From CAXXOK01 sp035353235 (lineage in GTDB: Bacteria; Bacillota; Clostridia; Christensenellales; Aristaeellaceae): a stretch of 64,000 nt of DNA. Made by a program: the position numbers and the translations under genes. The stretch lies in NCBI GenBank assembly GCA_035353235.1, contig DAOPZG010000001.1:1-64000 (forward strand), given 5' to 3'. The notes beneath the pieces are model-generated. The model worked only from the letters and a program-made list of their open reading frames with translations. It had not been told where the DNA came from and did not search any database. How positions within the stretch are numbered: position 1 is the stretch's first letter; the number at the start of each line of letters is the position of its first letter. Below, one piece after another: positions 24,314 through 32,159 of this stretch.

Positions 24314-26542
24314 TTGCAACATGGAGACAGCCGCAGAACCTGGGCAAGCTCACGGCGAGTGATGCTGGTAATGATGTCGCTGAGTACGTTGTACAATTAT
24401 CTGTATTCCATGTCGGTCAGCAGCGCCTACGGACTTCTGCCTGTTTTAGGCGGCGCGCTGTTCATGTCGGGAGCCGTCGCCACCACCTATACACAAACGT
24501 TTCTGGGCAGCAACCGGAAATATCTCCCACGCCGTATGCGCATCGTCGGCACTCTTTTACTGGTGCTGATGCTGCTGTTTTCGCTCGCGATATTCGCGAT
24601 TTTCCCAATTTTCAGTGCTTCGCCCGCCGTATGGGCTTTGTTTGCGGTAGTCCTGTTTCTCACCATGCGCGCGATTCTCGGTCGCAGGCTCGTTGCTTTT
24701 CGGGTACGCAGGCGGATCGGCCGCACAGCGTTTTTGCTGCTGTTCTCCGCACTTCAGATTGTGCCTGCGGGGATTGCGGCCCTTCTGTTTTTCTCCTCCC
24801 TGCCTGACCCGGCCACCTGGCAAACGCTCGGAGGCTATGGGCTGAGCGTTCTTTTGGAGTGTTATACGTTCTGGCGGGAACGCGACGTAATCGCAATGGA
24901 GCGCGATCCGGACGACGCCGACCCTGAAACCGTGGAGCATATGGCGGTGGAACTGCGTTCCCTGAACGCCTATAACGCCTACCAGCGAATCCATATGCTG
25001 ATCCTGATGGCGCTGCAGGTTACGCTGGTGATGGTATACACCTTCATCGGCATTACCTCGGAAGAGATCATCACCTGTCTGGCGCTCACCGTCGGCTGCA
25101 CCATCATCCTGCGAGAAGCAACGGACTTTCTGCTTGCGCATCTCAAACGCCGCAAACCAGCGATCCTTCAATTGCTACTATTTGGGTTGTTCCTGTGGGT
25201 TTACGGTCTGGTGCTGTTTTACCGACAGTTAAGCAGTATGCCAAACCTTCTGCTCAGCTATCTCACCCTTGGGCTTTGCACCAGCGGCCTCTCCGTTTCC
25301 GTTACCTGCCTGGCGCAGATGGAGCGCGAGATGACCGAGGTGGCCGAATACGGTCTGCAAAACCATCTTCGGGGCTATGACCGGATCCGTTCCGTGTTTA
25401 CCGAACTCGCCATTCTGTTGGGGCAACTGGTGGCGCTGGTGCTGCTGGCGATTCTTTGCCTGCCCGCTGCTGGTTACGCCTGGAACACGCTGGATTTTTC
25501 CATTCTGTTGCGCAGCTTCCGCCCGCTGATGGTCGTACCGCCGCTCCTGCTGCTGGCAAGCGCTATCCTGAGCGTGCTCCACTTCCCGATGAACAACCGG
25601 CACTTCGAAAAACTCCGCCGTTTCCTGACCCTGCAGGACGACGACCCCAACCCGGCGCTGAAAAAGCAGCTGGACGACGTGGTGGTGAAAAAGCATAAAA
25701 ACCGCTTCGGCGTCAAACTGATTGTGCTGCTGCTGCGCCCCCTGTATTACCATCGGGTACGCGGGCTGGAAAACACGGCGGGGTACGAGGAAGGCCAACT
25801 GGTTCTGGTATGCAATCATGGCGAACTGTACGGTCCGGTCGTTACCAACCTGTACGTGCCCATCAGTTTTCGCCCCTGGTGTATCTCCAGCATGATGGAA
25901 AAGGACGTGATCGTCCGCTATATCTACGAAAACACGCTGGTCCGGCAGAAGTGGCTCCCGAATTTTCTGAAGATGCCGCTCACGCGCCTGATCTGCCCGG
26001 TATGCCTGTGGGTGTTCAACAGTCTGGAGGCCATACCCGTTTACCGCGGCAATCCCCGGGAACTGCTGAAGACCTTCCGCCTGACCATCGAAGCCATGCA
26101 GGCTGGCGATAACATCCTTGTTTTTCCCGAACGCGGCGAGGCCGAAGCCCCCGGGCAGAAGGGCTACGTGAGCGAGGGTGTCGGCGACCTGTACACCGGT
26201 TTTGCGATGATCGCCCCCGCCTATTACCAGAAAACCCATAAGCGGGCGGTTTTTTTGCCGATATACGCCAGCAAGCACCTGCGCACGCTCACTTTTGGCC
26301 GGGCCGTGGAGTACAACCCGGATACACCCGCCACCGAGGAAAAACTGCGCATCGTAAGTGAACTGATGCAGCGCATGGACGGGCTGTATCAGGAAGAAAA
26401 AGCGGAGCTTGCCCGCCGCAGACAGCGCAGGCGGGATCATCTGCGCCGCCACCGTTCCGCGCTGGGCCCGGAGGAGCGCCGGGAGCTGGAAACCCTGGAA
26501 CGCGAGGAGGCGCAAACCTCCCCGGAGGAAACACACCTCTGA
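24314..26542 (+). CDS. Multi-pass membrane protein fused to a PlsC-like acyltransferase domain
   Basis: 742 residues. Residues 1 to about 430 contain roughly ten to twelve hydrophobic segments, resembling a transporter or flippase-like domain. After a charged linker, the acyltransferase domain starts near 490 with VCNHGELYGP (H502; the usual aspartate of HX4D is G507) and continues with a FPERGE block near 604. The C-terminus is highly charged (RRRQRRRDHLRR). The arrangement recalls LplT-Aas fusions, in which a lysolipid flippase is joined to an acyltransferase, but that parallel is inference. The start is a TTG at 24314 with AAGGAG 11 nt upstream; an ATG about 16 codons later is an alternative. 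Confidence 0.82.
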   Translation: MQHGDSRRTWASSRRVMLVMMSLSTLYNYLYSMSVSSAYGLLPVLGGALFMSGAVATTYTQTFLGSNRKYLPRRMRIVGTLLLVLMLLFSLAIFAIFPIFSASPAVWALFAVVLFLTMRAILGRRLVAFRVRRRIGRTAFLLLFSALQIVPAGIAALLFFSSLPDPATWQTLGGYGLSVLLECYTFWRERDVIAMERDPDDADPETVEHMAVELRSLNAYNAYQRIHMLILMALQVTLVMVYTFIGITSEEIITCLALTVGCTIILREATDFLLAHLKRRKPAILQLLLFGLFLWVYGLVLFYRQLSSMPNLLLSYLTLGLCTSGLSVSVTCLAQMEREMTEVAEYGLQNHLRGYDRIRSVFTELAILLGQLVALVLLAILCLPAAGYAWNTLDFSILLRSFRPLMVVPPLLLLASAILSVLHFPMNNRHFEKLRRFLTLQDDDPNPALKKQLDDVVVKKHKNRFGVKLIVLLLRPLYYHRVRGLENTAGYEEGQLVLVCNHGELYGPVVTNLYVPISFRPWCISSMMEKDVIVRYIYENTLVRQKWLPNFLKMPLTRLICPVCLWVFNSLEAIPVYRGNPRELLKTFRLTIEAMQAGDNILVFPERGEAEAPGQKGYVSEGVGDLYTGFAMIAPAYYQKTHKRAVFLPIYASKHLRTLTFGRAVEYNPDTPATEEKLRIVSELMQRMDGLYQEEKAELARRRQRRRDHLRRHRSALGPEERRELETLEREEAQTSPEETHL

Positions 26543-26543
26543 C

Positions 26544-26568
26544 CGCGCCGTTTGCCCCGGCGCGCGTT
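26544..26568 (+). terminator. Probable terminator of the fusion gene, overlapping the next promoter
   Basis: CGCGCC (26544-26549) pairs with GGCGCG (26559-26564), followed by CGTTTT. Its loop holds the -35 box of the next gene. Confidence 0.5.
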
Positions 26569-26580
26569 TTATGGTATGAT
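26552..26580 (+). promoter_or_regulatory. Promoter of the polytopic membrane protein gene
   Basis: TTGCCC (26552-26557), 17-bp spacer, TATGAT (26575-26580) with TGG extension. It is embedded in the hairpin of the upstream terminator. Confidence 0.62.
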
Positions 26581-26622
26581 AGCTTATTCCGTCCCATCAT
26601 CCGTAAGGAGGCATTACCCTGC

Positions 26623-27939
26623 ATGACGTTTGACGCCGTTCAAATCGACCGCGACCTGCGCCGGCGCGGAGAGCCACGTTCTTTCGGCTGGTTCCGCTGG
26701 CTTGCGCTGGCCGTTCTGACCGCGTTTTCCCTGTACGTGTATCTGTGGGAGTTCTCCAATATACAAAGCGACCTGTACAAACACGCCGTAATCGCCAGCC
26801 AGTTTAATTTTGGAGACCCGCACAGCATAACCAGCCGTTTGGCCTACCCGTTATGGCACATCTTCGTCGCCGCGCTGTTTCAGCTGGGCGTGCCCCTTTC
26901 CTGGGCCGCGGCTGTGGTATGCGCGCTTTGCAAAGCATTGCTTTTTGTGCTGGTATGCCGGTATCTTTGGGTGACGGGGGAAAATCGGCTGTCCCCGTCC
27001 GCTGTTACGGTCATCGGTCTGCTCCTGATGTTTGTTACCCCTATCCGTATTCCCGGCGTGAACCCGCAAGTGTACCACGGCATCGGTTCCCCTACCGTAT
27101 GGCACAACCCCACGCAACTGGCCGTGCTGGTTACCGCAATGCTTTGCATACCTTATACCCTGCACTGCTGGTATGATTTTGAATGTCGCCTGCCGCAGAC
27201 CGGCGCTCAAACCACCCTGCCCTGGCGCAAGGTGGTCACACTGGCGGCGCTGCTGATGCTCAGCCTCGCGTGCAAACCCACCTTCATGCAGGCGCTGATC
27301 CCCGCGGCGGCAGCTTTCTTCCTCGTTCAATGGATCCGGCACCCAAAAAACAGCCGTTACTTTTTCCAGATCATTCTGGCATTTGTTCCGGCTGTCGCTT
27401 ACTTTATGCTTCAATACCTGTACTACACAGGGGTCGTCGTGCCCTATACCAGCGGAGTTGAGTTCGGCGCAACCTGGGCAGACGCCTGGAGCGCGCTTCG
27501 GAATATGTTGATGATGGCGGCTTTCCCGCTTTTCGCCCTGCTCTGCTGCCGGAAGAAAGGCCTTTTCCGGGATGCCGGGCTGACACTGATACTTTGGATG
27601 GCTTTCTTCAGCGTTCTGGAAGCGACGTTCTTCCGCGAAACCGGCCTGCGGCTGAACCATGGTAATTTCAACTGGGCCAGCATGAGCACCGCCTTTATGC
27701 TGTGGGTCATCGTACTGCCAAAGTTTATAACGGCGGTCGCCGAATTCCGCGATGATCAGACCCGCCTTATGCGAGCGGCGGGAGAAGGCACGGTAGCATC
27801 CACGGCCTACCGCAGAGAACGGCAAGCACTGCGGCTCCGTTCGACGCTCTTTCTGGCGGCGTTCATGCTGCTGGTATGGCACCTGTACTCGGCCGGTTAT
27901 TATCTGTATTATCTGTTTTCCACCGGCAGTACATTCTAA
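26623..27939 (+). CDS. Polytopic membrane protein of unknown function (GT-C-like topology)
   Basis: 438 residues with about ten hydrophobic segments. An acidic loop after the first helix (FSNIQSDLYKHAVIASQF) and the long GVNPQVYHGIGSPTVWHNPTQL loop resemble the extracytoplasmic loops of lipid-linked-sugar glycosyltransferases of the GT-C type, but I cannot name a family. AAGGAGG lies upstream of the ATG. It follows the acyltransferase fusion gene on the same strand with its own promoter, and may belong to the same envelope-lipid module. A strong terminator ends it. Confidence 0.65.
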   Translation: MTFDAVQIDRDLRRRGEPRSFGWFRWLALAVLTAFSLYVYLWEFSNIQSDLYKHAVIASQFNFGDPHSITSRLAYPLWHIFVAALFQLGVPLSWAAAVVCALCKALLFVLVCRYLWVTGENRLSPSAVTVIGLLLMFVTPIRIPGVNPQVYHGIGSPTVWHNPTQLAVLVTAMLCIPYTLHCWYDFECRLPQTGAQTTLPWRKVVTLAALLMLSLACKPTFMQALIPAAAAFFLVQWIRHPKNSRYFFQIILAFVPAVAYFMLQYLYYTGVVVPYTSGVEFGATWADAWSALRNMLMMAAFPLFALLCCRKKGLFRDAGLTLILWMAFFSVLEATFFRETGLRLNHGNFNWASMSTAFMLWVIVLPKFITAVAEFRDDQTRLMRAAGEGTVASTAYRRERQALRLRSTLFLAAFMLLVWHLYSAGYYLYYLFSTGSTF

Positions 27940-27948
27940 TCACCTAAG

Positions 27949-27996
27949 AAACATCCCCTTCCCGGCGGCGAAATGCCCGGAAGGGGATGTTTTTTA
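27949..27996. terminator. Strong bidirectional terminator
   Basis: AACATCCCCTTCC (from 27949) pairs with GGAAGGGGATGTT (to 27992), a stem of at least 13 bp followed by a T run on the plus strand and TTTCTTA on the minus strand. It separates convergent genes; the stop codon of the DUF1697 gene lies within its T run. Confidence 0.9.
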
Positions 27997-28533
27997 TCTT
28001 ATGATTTCAGCGATTTTCTCTACGGTGTTCCAGTTGCGTACCGTAGCGTCCGGGAAGGCGGCGGTCAGCCTTGCCGCGGTTCTGGACAGCCGGATGCTCT
28101 GTGCGCACAACAGGTGGATTTCCCGTACTCCGAGAAAGATCCGGTCTCCGTCCTCCGGCAGCGCGGCAAGCCTTGTTCTGTCCGGCATGCAGGGGAGAAA
28201 GTACACGTACCGGTGTTCCACAGCCGGGTCCGCCGCTTCAGCTCGCTCGATTTCTTCCATGGAAAAAGGCTTCTCCCCAAGCAGCGCATTAAACTGCGCG
28301 CTTTCCCGGATCAACATCCCACAAGAGAAGCCGAAGCGTTCGGCAAAGGCTTTCCGCGCCACAGACAGTGTCTCTTCTTCTGAACAAGGGCTTTCCAGTA
28401 CGACGTTGCCGCTTTGCAGCAACGTGATTACCTCTGTAAAACCAGCGTCCGATAAAGCCTGTTTCAACGCTGGCATGGGGACTTTGTTCTTACCCCCGAC
28501 GTTAATTCCCCTTAAAAGCAATACGAAACGCAT
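27994..28533 (-). CDS. DUF1697 domain-containing protein
   Basis: 179 residues. The N-terminus FVLLLRGINVGGKNKVPM, followed by LKQALSDAGFTEVITLLQSGNVV, is the unmistakable DUF1697 signature; the C-terminal TVRNWNTVEKI is also conserved. No biochemical function is established for the family. The ATG at 28533 has GAGAAGAG upstream; a longer in-frame opening to 28626 has no ribosome site. It is downstream of the GntR regulator on the same strand (153-bp gap) and shares its 3' terminator with the opposing gene. Confidence 0.9.
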   Translation of the reverse strand: MRFVLLLRGINVGGKNKVPMPALKQALSDAGFTEVITLLQSGNVVLESPCSEEETLSVARKAFAERFGFSCGMLIRESAQFNALLGEKPFSMEEIERAEAADPAVEHRYVYFLPCMPDRTRLAALPEDGDRIFLGVREIHLLCAQSIRLSRTAARLTAAFPDATVRNWNTVEKIAEIIR

Positions 28534-28686
28534 GGCTCTTCTCACATTCTCCAAATTCAAATCGGTCCGAAGAATATCAATAATCGGGGAATGTCCTGCA
28601 CGTTTCGCCAGTAGCCGTGTTTCCACCCTGAAGCAGACGGGTCGCTGTTTACCGATCGTTTCAGCCCGTCGCTTTCAACCTTCGGT

Positions 28687-29364
28687 TCAGGCGGTAAAGT
28701 ACGATGCGTACTGCTCCCGAATCGCCTCTTCATCTACCTTATAACGGTTCAGATGCTTCACGACCAATGCGGCGGCTTCCTCTTTCTCTCCGGCGCGCAC
28801 CGCGCGCAGAATTGCCTCATGGTCAGCCACAATCTTAATATCCTTCACGGTCGCAAGGCTCAGACTGCGCACCCGGTCAAAGTGAAGCGCCATGCTCTCC
28901 TGCAGGTGATAAGTCTGCAAACGGTTTGTCAGCCTGTAAAACTCCCGGTGAAAATCATCGTCCAGTTCCATCAGCTTTTCCGGTAATTGGTTCTCCAAAT
29001 AAAACTGCTGCAGCTTCACATTCGCTTCCGCTACCGAGAAATCCAGCGCGGACGCCTGTTCGCAGGCCAGCTCGATGATCGCTTTTTCCAGTACCTGCCT
29101 GAGAAAGCGGCTTTCCTCTACCATGTTGCAATCAATCAGGGCAATTCGGCTGCCCCGTTGCGGCAATATTTCCACAATGCGCGTTTTGGCTAACTCAATC
29201 AGCGCTTCACGGATCGGCGTGCGGCTCAGCCCCAGCGCGGCAGACAGTTCGTTTTCGCTCAGCATCGTACCCGGTGCGAGTTCCAGCGAGGCGATATTGC
29301 GTTTCAGCATTCTCAACGCGTAATCCCGTGCCGTTTCCCGCGTATAGCGTTCGGTGATGTTCAT
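28687..29364 (-). CDS. GntR family transcriptional regulator, FCD/FadR-type effector domain
   Basis: 225 residues. The winged-helix DNA-binding domain spans about 12-75 (LAPGTMLSENELSAALG then SRTPIREALIELA), and the all-helical FCD domain about 85-215 with the metal or ligand residues expected around DDDFHREFYRLT and HEAILRA. FCD regulators usually sense carboxylic acids and control catabolic genes. No catabolic operon is adjacent, so the target is unknown. The ATG at 29364 follows AGGAGAGG. It has its own near-consensus promoter. Confidence 0.9.
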   Translation of the reverse strand: MNITERYTRETARDYALRMLKRNIASLELAPGTMLSENELSAALGLSRTPIREALIELAKTRIVEILPQRGSRIALIDCNMVEESRFLRQVLEKAIIELACEQASALDFSVAEANVKLQQFYLENQLPEKLMELDDDFHREFYRLTNRLQTYHLQESMALHFDRVRSLSLATVKDIKIVADHEAILRAVRAGEKEEAAALVVKHLNRYKVDEEAIREQYASYFTA

Positions 29365-29420
29365 GGCCTCTCCTCTTTCCAACAGGGACGCCGAATTGTA
29401 CGCACAAATCTTAATGCCTT

Positions 29421-29450
29421 ATTGTATCATTGCCCGCCTCGACAGGTCAA
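29421..29450 (-). promoter_or_regulatory. Promoter of the GntR regulator gene
   Basis: Minus-strand TTGACC (29450-29445), 18-bp spacer, TACAAT (29426-29421). The leader is about 50 nt. Confidence 0.7.
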
Positions 29451-29504
29451 TCATCGAAGCGCTTCCCACAAGCAATTTTATACGATTCAAATCCAAATTC
29501 ATTA

Positions 29505-29625
29505 AGGAACGCAGCGGTTCTGTTAAGCGACGGGAAACGTAGGCGAAAGCGCAAAGGGGCCGCGCCGAGCCTGTGCGCCGCAGTCAGCAGGTAAGACCGC
29601 CACGGGATCGAAGCGTGAAGGTTTC
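29505..29625 (+). ncRNA. Possible structured RNA with cobalamin-riboswitch-like segments (orphan)
   Basis: The GC-rich gap between the GntR gene and tsaD contains, in plus-strand order, a GGAAC/GTTCT hairpin, TTAA (29523-29526), GGGAA (29532-29536), GGCGAAAGC, TGTG (29572-29575), AGTCAG (29582-29587) and AGACCGCC (29594-29601). These resemble, imperfectly, the ordered landmarks of a cobalamin riboswitch core and B12 box. GAAAC/GTTTC could close the structure. There is no plus-strand gene downstream and no clear promoter, so a decayed or unrelated element is quite possible. Confidence 0.22.
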
Positions 29626-29649
29626 ATATTACACCATGGGATAAATAGA

Positions 29650-30672
29650 CTATAACAGCGGCAACGAGGGCACAGCGTTCAGCGACAGATCGGCGCGTAC
29701 GCCGTTTCGGTAGCGGTAATACGCGGCGCTGCCAATCATCACGGCATTATCGGTACACAGACCGATCTCCGGCATGCACAGGGTGAAGCCATGCTTTTGT
29801 GCAAGTTCCGTCATTTGTGACCGCAGCAGCCGGTTTGCGCTCACCCCGCCCGCGAGGCACAGGGTGGACAGGCCGCTGTCCGTAAGCGCCAGCACCGCCT
29901 TTTCACACAGGCTGTCCACAATCGCCTTCTGGTAGGATGCCGCCAGATCGGCCCGGGGCAGTGGCATGCCGCTTTGCTCCATCCGGTGACAGGCGTTAAT
30001 AAATGCGGTCTTCAATCCGGAGAAGCTGAAGTCGTACTTGCCCTCCGGGTTCGGACGGGGCAGTTTAAGGTACGTATCGTCGCCCGTTTCTGCCATGTGG
30101 CTCAGCTGCGGCCCGCCGGGATACGGCAGCCCCAGCACACGCGCGCCCTTATCAAACGCCTCGCCCGCCGCGTCATCCACCGTTTGCCCCAGCAGGGTAT
30201 ACTGCCCGTAATCCTCCACGCGGATCAGGTGGCTGTGTCCCCCGCTGGCAACCAGACATACGAACGGCGGGGTCAGCGTGGGTGTGCTCACAAAATTGGC
30301 ACTTACATGCCCTTCGATATGGTTAACAGGCACCAGCGGCAGGCCCGTAGCGTAGCTGAGGCCCTTCATGCAGCTCACTCCGGTCAGCAGCGCACCCACC
30401 AGCCCAGGTCCGTAGGTAACCGCCAGCGCGTCCACGTCGGCAAGCGCCATACCCGCGTCCGCAAGGGCACGGTCAATCACGCGATCGCACGCATCCACAT
30501 GCGCGCGGCTGGCGATCTCCGGCACCACGCCCCCGTACAGGGCATGCACATCCACCTGTGAAAAAATCACGTTACTCAGCACCCGCCGTCCGTTTTCCAC
30601 CACGGCGGCGGCGGTTTCATCACAGCTGGATTCCAGCGCCAGAATGCGCACCGTTTGATTGATCTCACTCAT
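29650..30672 (-). CDS. tsaD: tRNA N6-adenosine threonylcarbamoyltransferase
   Basis: 340 residues, full length. Metal-binding NHIEGH (H118, H122), nucleotide-binding ALESSCDET at the N-terminus, YGPGLVGALLTG, VASGGHSHL, the GEAFDKGARVLGLPYPGG segment and the LAGGVSANRLLR loop are all TsaD hallmarks. TsaD acts with TsaB and TsaE to install t6A at position 37 of ANN-decoding tRNAs; those partners are not encoded nearby. The ATG at 30672 overlaps the stop of the DUF1461 gene (ATGA). It is the last gene of the prfB-methyltransferase-DUF1461-tsaD operon. Confidence 0.96.
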   Translation of the reverse strand: MSEINQTVRILALESSCDETAAAVVENGRRVLSNVIFSQVDVHALYGGVVPEIASRAHVDACDRVIDRALADAGMALADVDALAVTYGPGLVGALLTGVSCMKGLSYATGLPLVPVNHIEGHVSANFVSTPTLTPPFVCLVASGGHSHLIRVEDYGQYTLLGQTVDDAAGEAFDKGARVLGLPYPGGPQLSHMAETGDDTYLKLPRPNPEGKYDFSFSGLKTAFINACHRMEQSGMPLPRADLAASYQKAIVDSLCEKAVLALTDSGLSTLCLAGGVSANRLLRSQMTELAQKHGFTLCMPEIGLCTDNAVMIGSAAYYRYRNGVRADLSLNAVPSLPLL

Positions 30673-31457
30673 CTGTTTCCAGTCCCCATTCGTTTTTCCA
30701 AACGTCTTTTTCGCGTTTTGTATATGGTCAGCGCCACGATGGGCCATACCATCAGCGCCGCCGTACAAAATGCCAGCGTGATCCCCACAGGCCGCGCATA
30801 CGCCGCAAACAGCGGTTCGGGAAACAGCGCCATCACCGGTTCGTGAATGTTGAAAATCCCGTCTGGAATAAAGGTGTAGTGCAGCCACGCCCAAAAAGCG
30901 TTAAAATCGAAAGATGCCCATAGCCCTACCCCCAGCACGGCCAACAGCGGTAATAAAGCCCCGGTATAATACCCGCCTGCGGAGAGCCTGCGGTACGATA
31001 CATTATTCCGGTCAGGAAGCCCGCATAACAGCAGTAGCACCAGCGCCGCCGCTACCGCCATCACCAACGCGCTCCGGGCGAAGCGGACGCCTCCGCGCAC
31101 CGTATCCATATGCTCCGAAAAAGCCGCTGGCACCACCAAGGCTTGTCCATTCACTGTCACATCCGGTTCCCATTCGTTCTGGTCCCCGGTCAGGTAGCCG
31201 ATCGTTTCGACCGCCAGCCGTTGCGCGTCGCTCCGGTTCAGCGTTCCATCCGCGACCACATAACGGTCCAGCCCTTCCTCAAATAAGTCCAGCCGGGTTG
31301 CGTTATAAACGACCGATCCGGTCAGCGCCGCCAGCGACAGCAGCAGACCGGCGAAAAAGCACAGAAAAAAAGAAGCGCGGCGGCCGCCGCGCCCATAGGC
31401 TGCCGAGCGTCCGCCAGAAGCAGCCCCATTCTGCCGCACTTTACCGGCATTCGTCAC
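30669..31457 (-). CDS. TIGR01906/DUF1461 family integral membrane protein
   Basis: 262 residues with four to five membrane segments. The extracytoplasmic stretch after the first helix (TRLDLFEEGLDRY) and the HEPVMALFPEPLF motif with SFDFNAFWAWLHYTFIPDGIF are characteristic of the TIGR01906/DUF1461 family; family members have no known function. The start is GTG at 31457 with AAAGGGG about 10 nt upstream; an ATG 7 nt further on is in another frame. It lies between a methyltransferase gene (21-bp gap) and tsaD (4-nt overlap). Confidence 0.88.
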   Translation of the reverse strand: MTNAGKVRQNGAASGGRSAAYGRGGRRASFFLCFFAGLLLSLAALTGSVVYNATRLDLFEEGLDRYVVADGTLNRSDAQRLAVETIGYLTGDQNEWEPDVTVNGQALVVPAAFSEHMDTVRGGVRFARSALVMAVAAALVLLLLCGLPDRNNVSYRRLSAGGYYTGALLPLLAVLGVGLWASFDFNAFWAWLHYTFIPDGIFNIHEPVMALFPEPLFAAYARPVGITLAFCTAALMVWPIVALTIYKTRKRRLEKRMGTGNR

Positions 31458-31478
31458 TTCCGACGCGCCCCTTTCCGT

Positions 31479-32153
31479 TTACGGTTCCGCATTTGTCTTA
31501 CGGGCAACAATCAGCGCCGTATGGTCATTCTGCCAAACCACCTCCGCAGCGGAAAAACCCGCTTGCCTCAGCAGGGTGCAATCATGCGCGGCAGTCAGCG
31601 GTGTGTCGAAATGCACCGGCGTGCCTTTCTCCACCTTCTCCTCCTGGCAAAGCAGATCGAACCGATGGCGGAACTCCGCCTCCTCCGCATCGTCAAGGGC
31701 GTTGTAATCACCCTGCAGGTATACGCCGTCCGTCTTCAGCGTTTCGCAGACGCCGCGGTACAGCGTACGCTTTTCTGCTGCCGTCAGGTGGTGCAGCGTT
31801 TCAAAGGAAACCGCCGCGTCAAACGCTTCCGTACCCAGCTTCAGTCGGGTATAATCCCCGCAGATCAGGGTCATCCGTTTGCCGGGATATTTACGCGAAC
31901 ATTCGGCCAGCATTTCCTGACACAGGTCCACGCCCGTCACGCGCGCTTCCGGAAACCTGCGGAAAATTTCCGCAAGTTCCAGCCCGGTCCCGATGCCGAG
32001 GTCCAGCAGCGTTTCCACCTTGCCGGGCAGGCGGGCAGCCAGTTCGGCATACCCCGTCCGGCATCCCGGCACATTTCCCAGCATGTGCTCGTCGTATCCA
32101 TCCACCCGCCGGGCGAAAAAGTCCGCCATAGGTTCCAGTTGATGATCACTCAT
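31479..32153 (-). CDS. Class I SAM-dependent methyltransferase
   Basis: 224 residues. Motif I is LLDLGIGTGLEL (about 49-60), followed by an acidic residue in VTGVDLCQEML and motif IV-like AFDAAVSFETLHHL. The family acts on small molecules or lipids; substrate unknown. It starts 6 bp after prfB and the ribosome site is poor, suggesting translational coupling with prfB. Confidence 0.85.
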   Translation of the reverse strand: MSDHQLEPMADFFARRVDGYDEHMLGNVPGCRTGYAELAARLPGKVETLLDLGIGTGLELAEIFRRFPEARVTGVDLCQEMLAECSRKYPGKRMTLICGDYTRLKLGTEAFDAAVSFETLHHLTAAEKRTLYRGVCETLKTDGVYLQGDYNALDDAEEAEFRHRFDLLCQEEKVEKGTPVHFDTPLTAAHDCTLLRQAGFSAAEVVWQNDHTALIVARKTNAEP

Positions 32154-32159
32154 ATTTTA

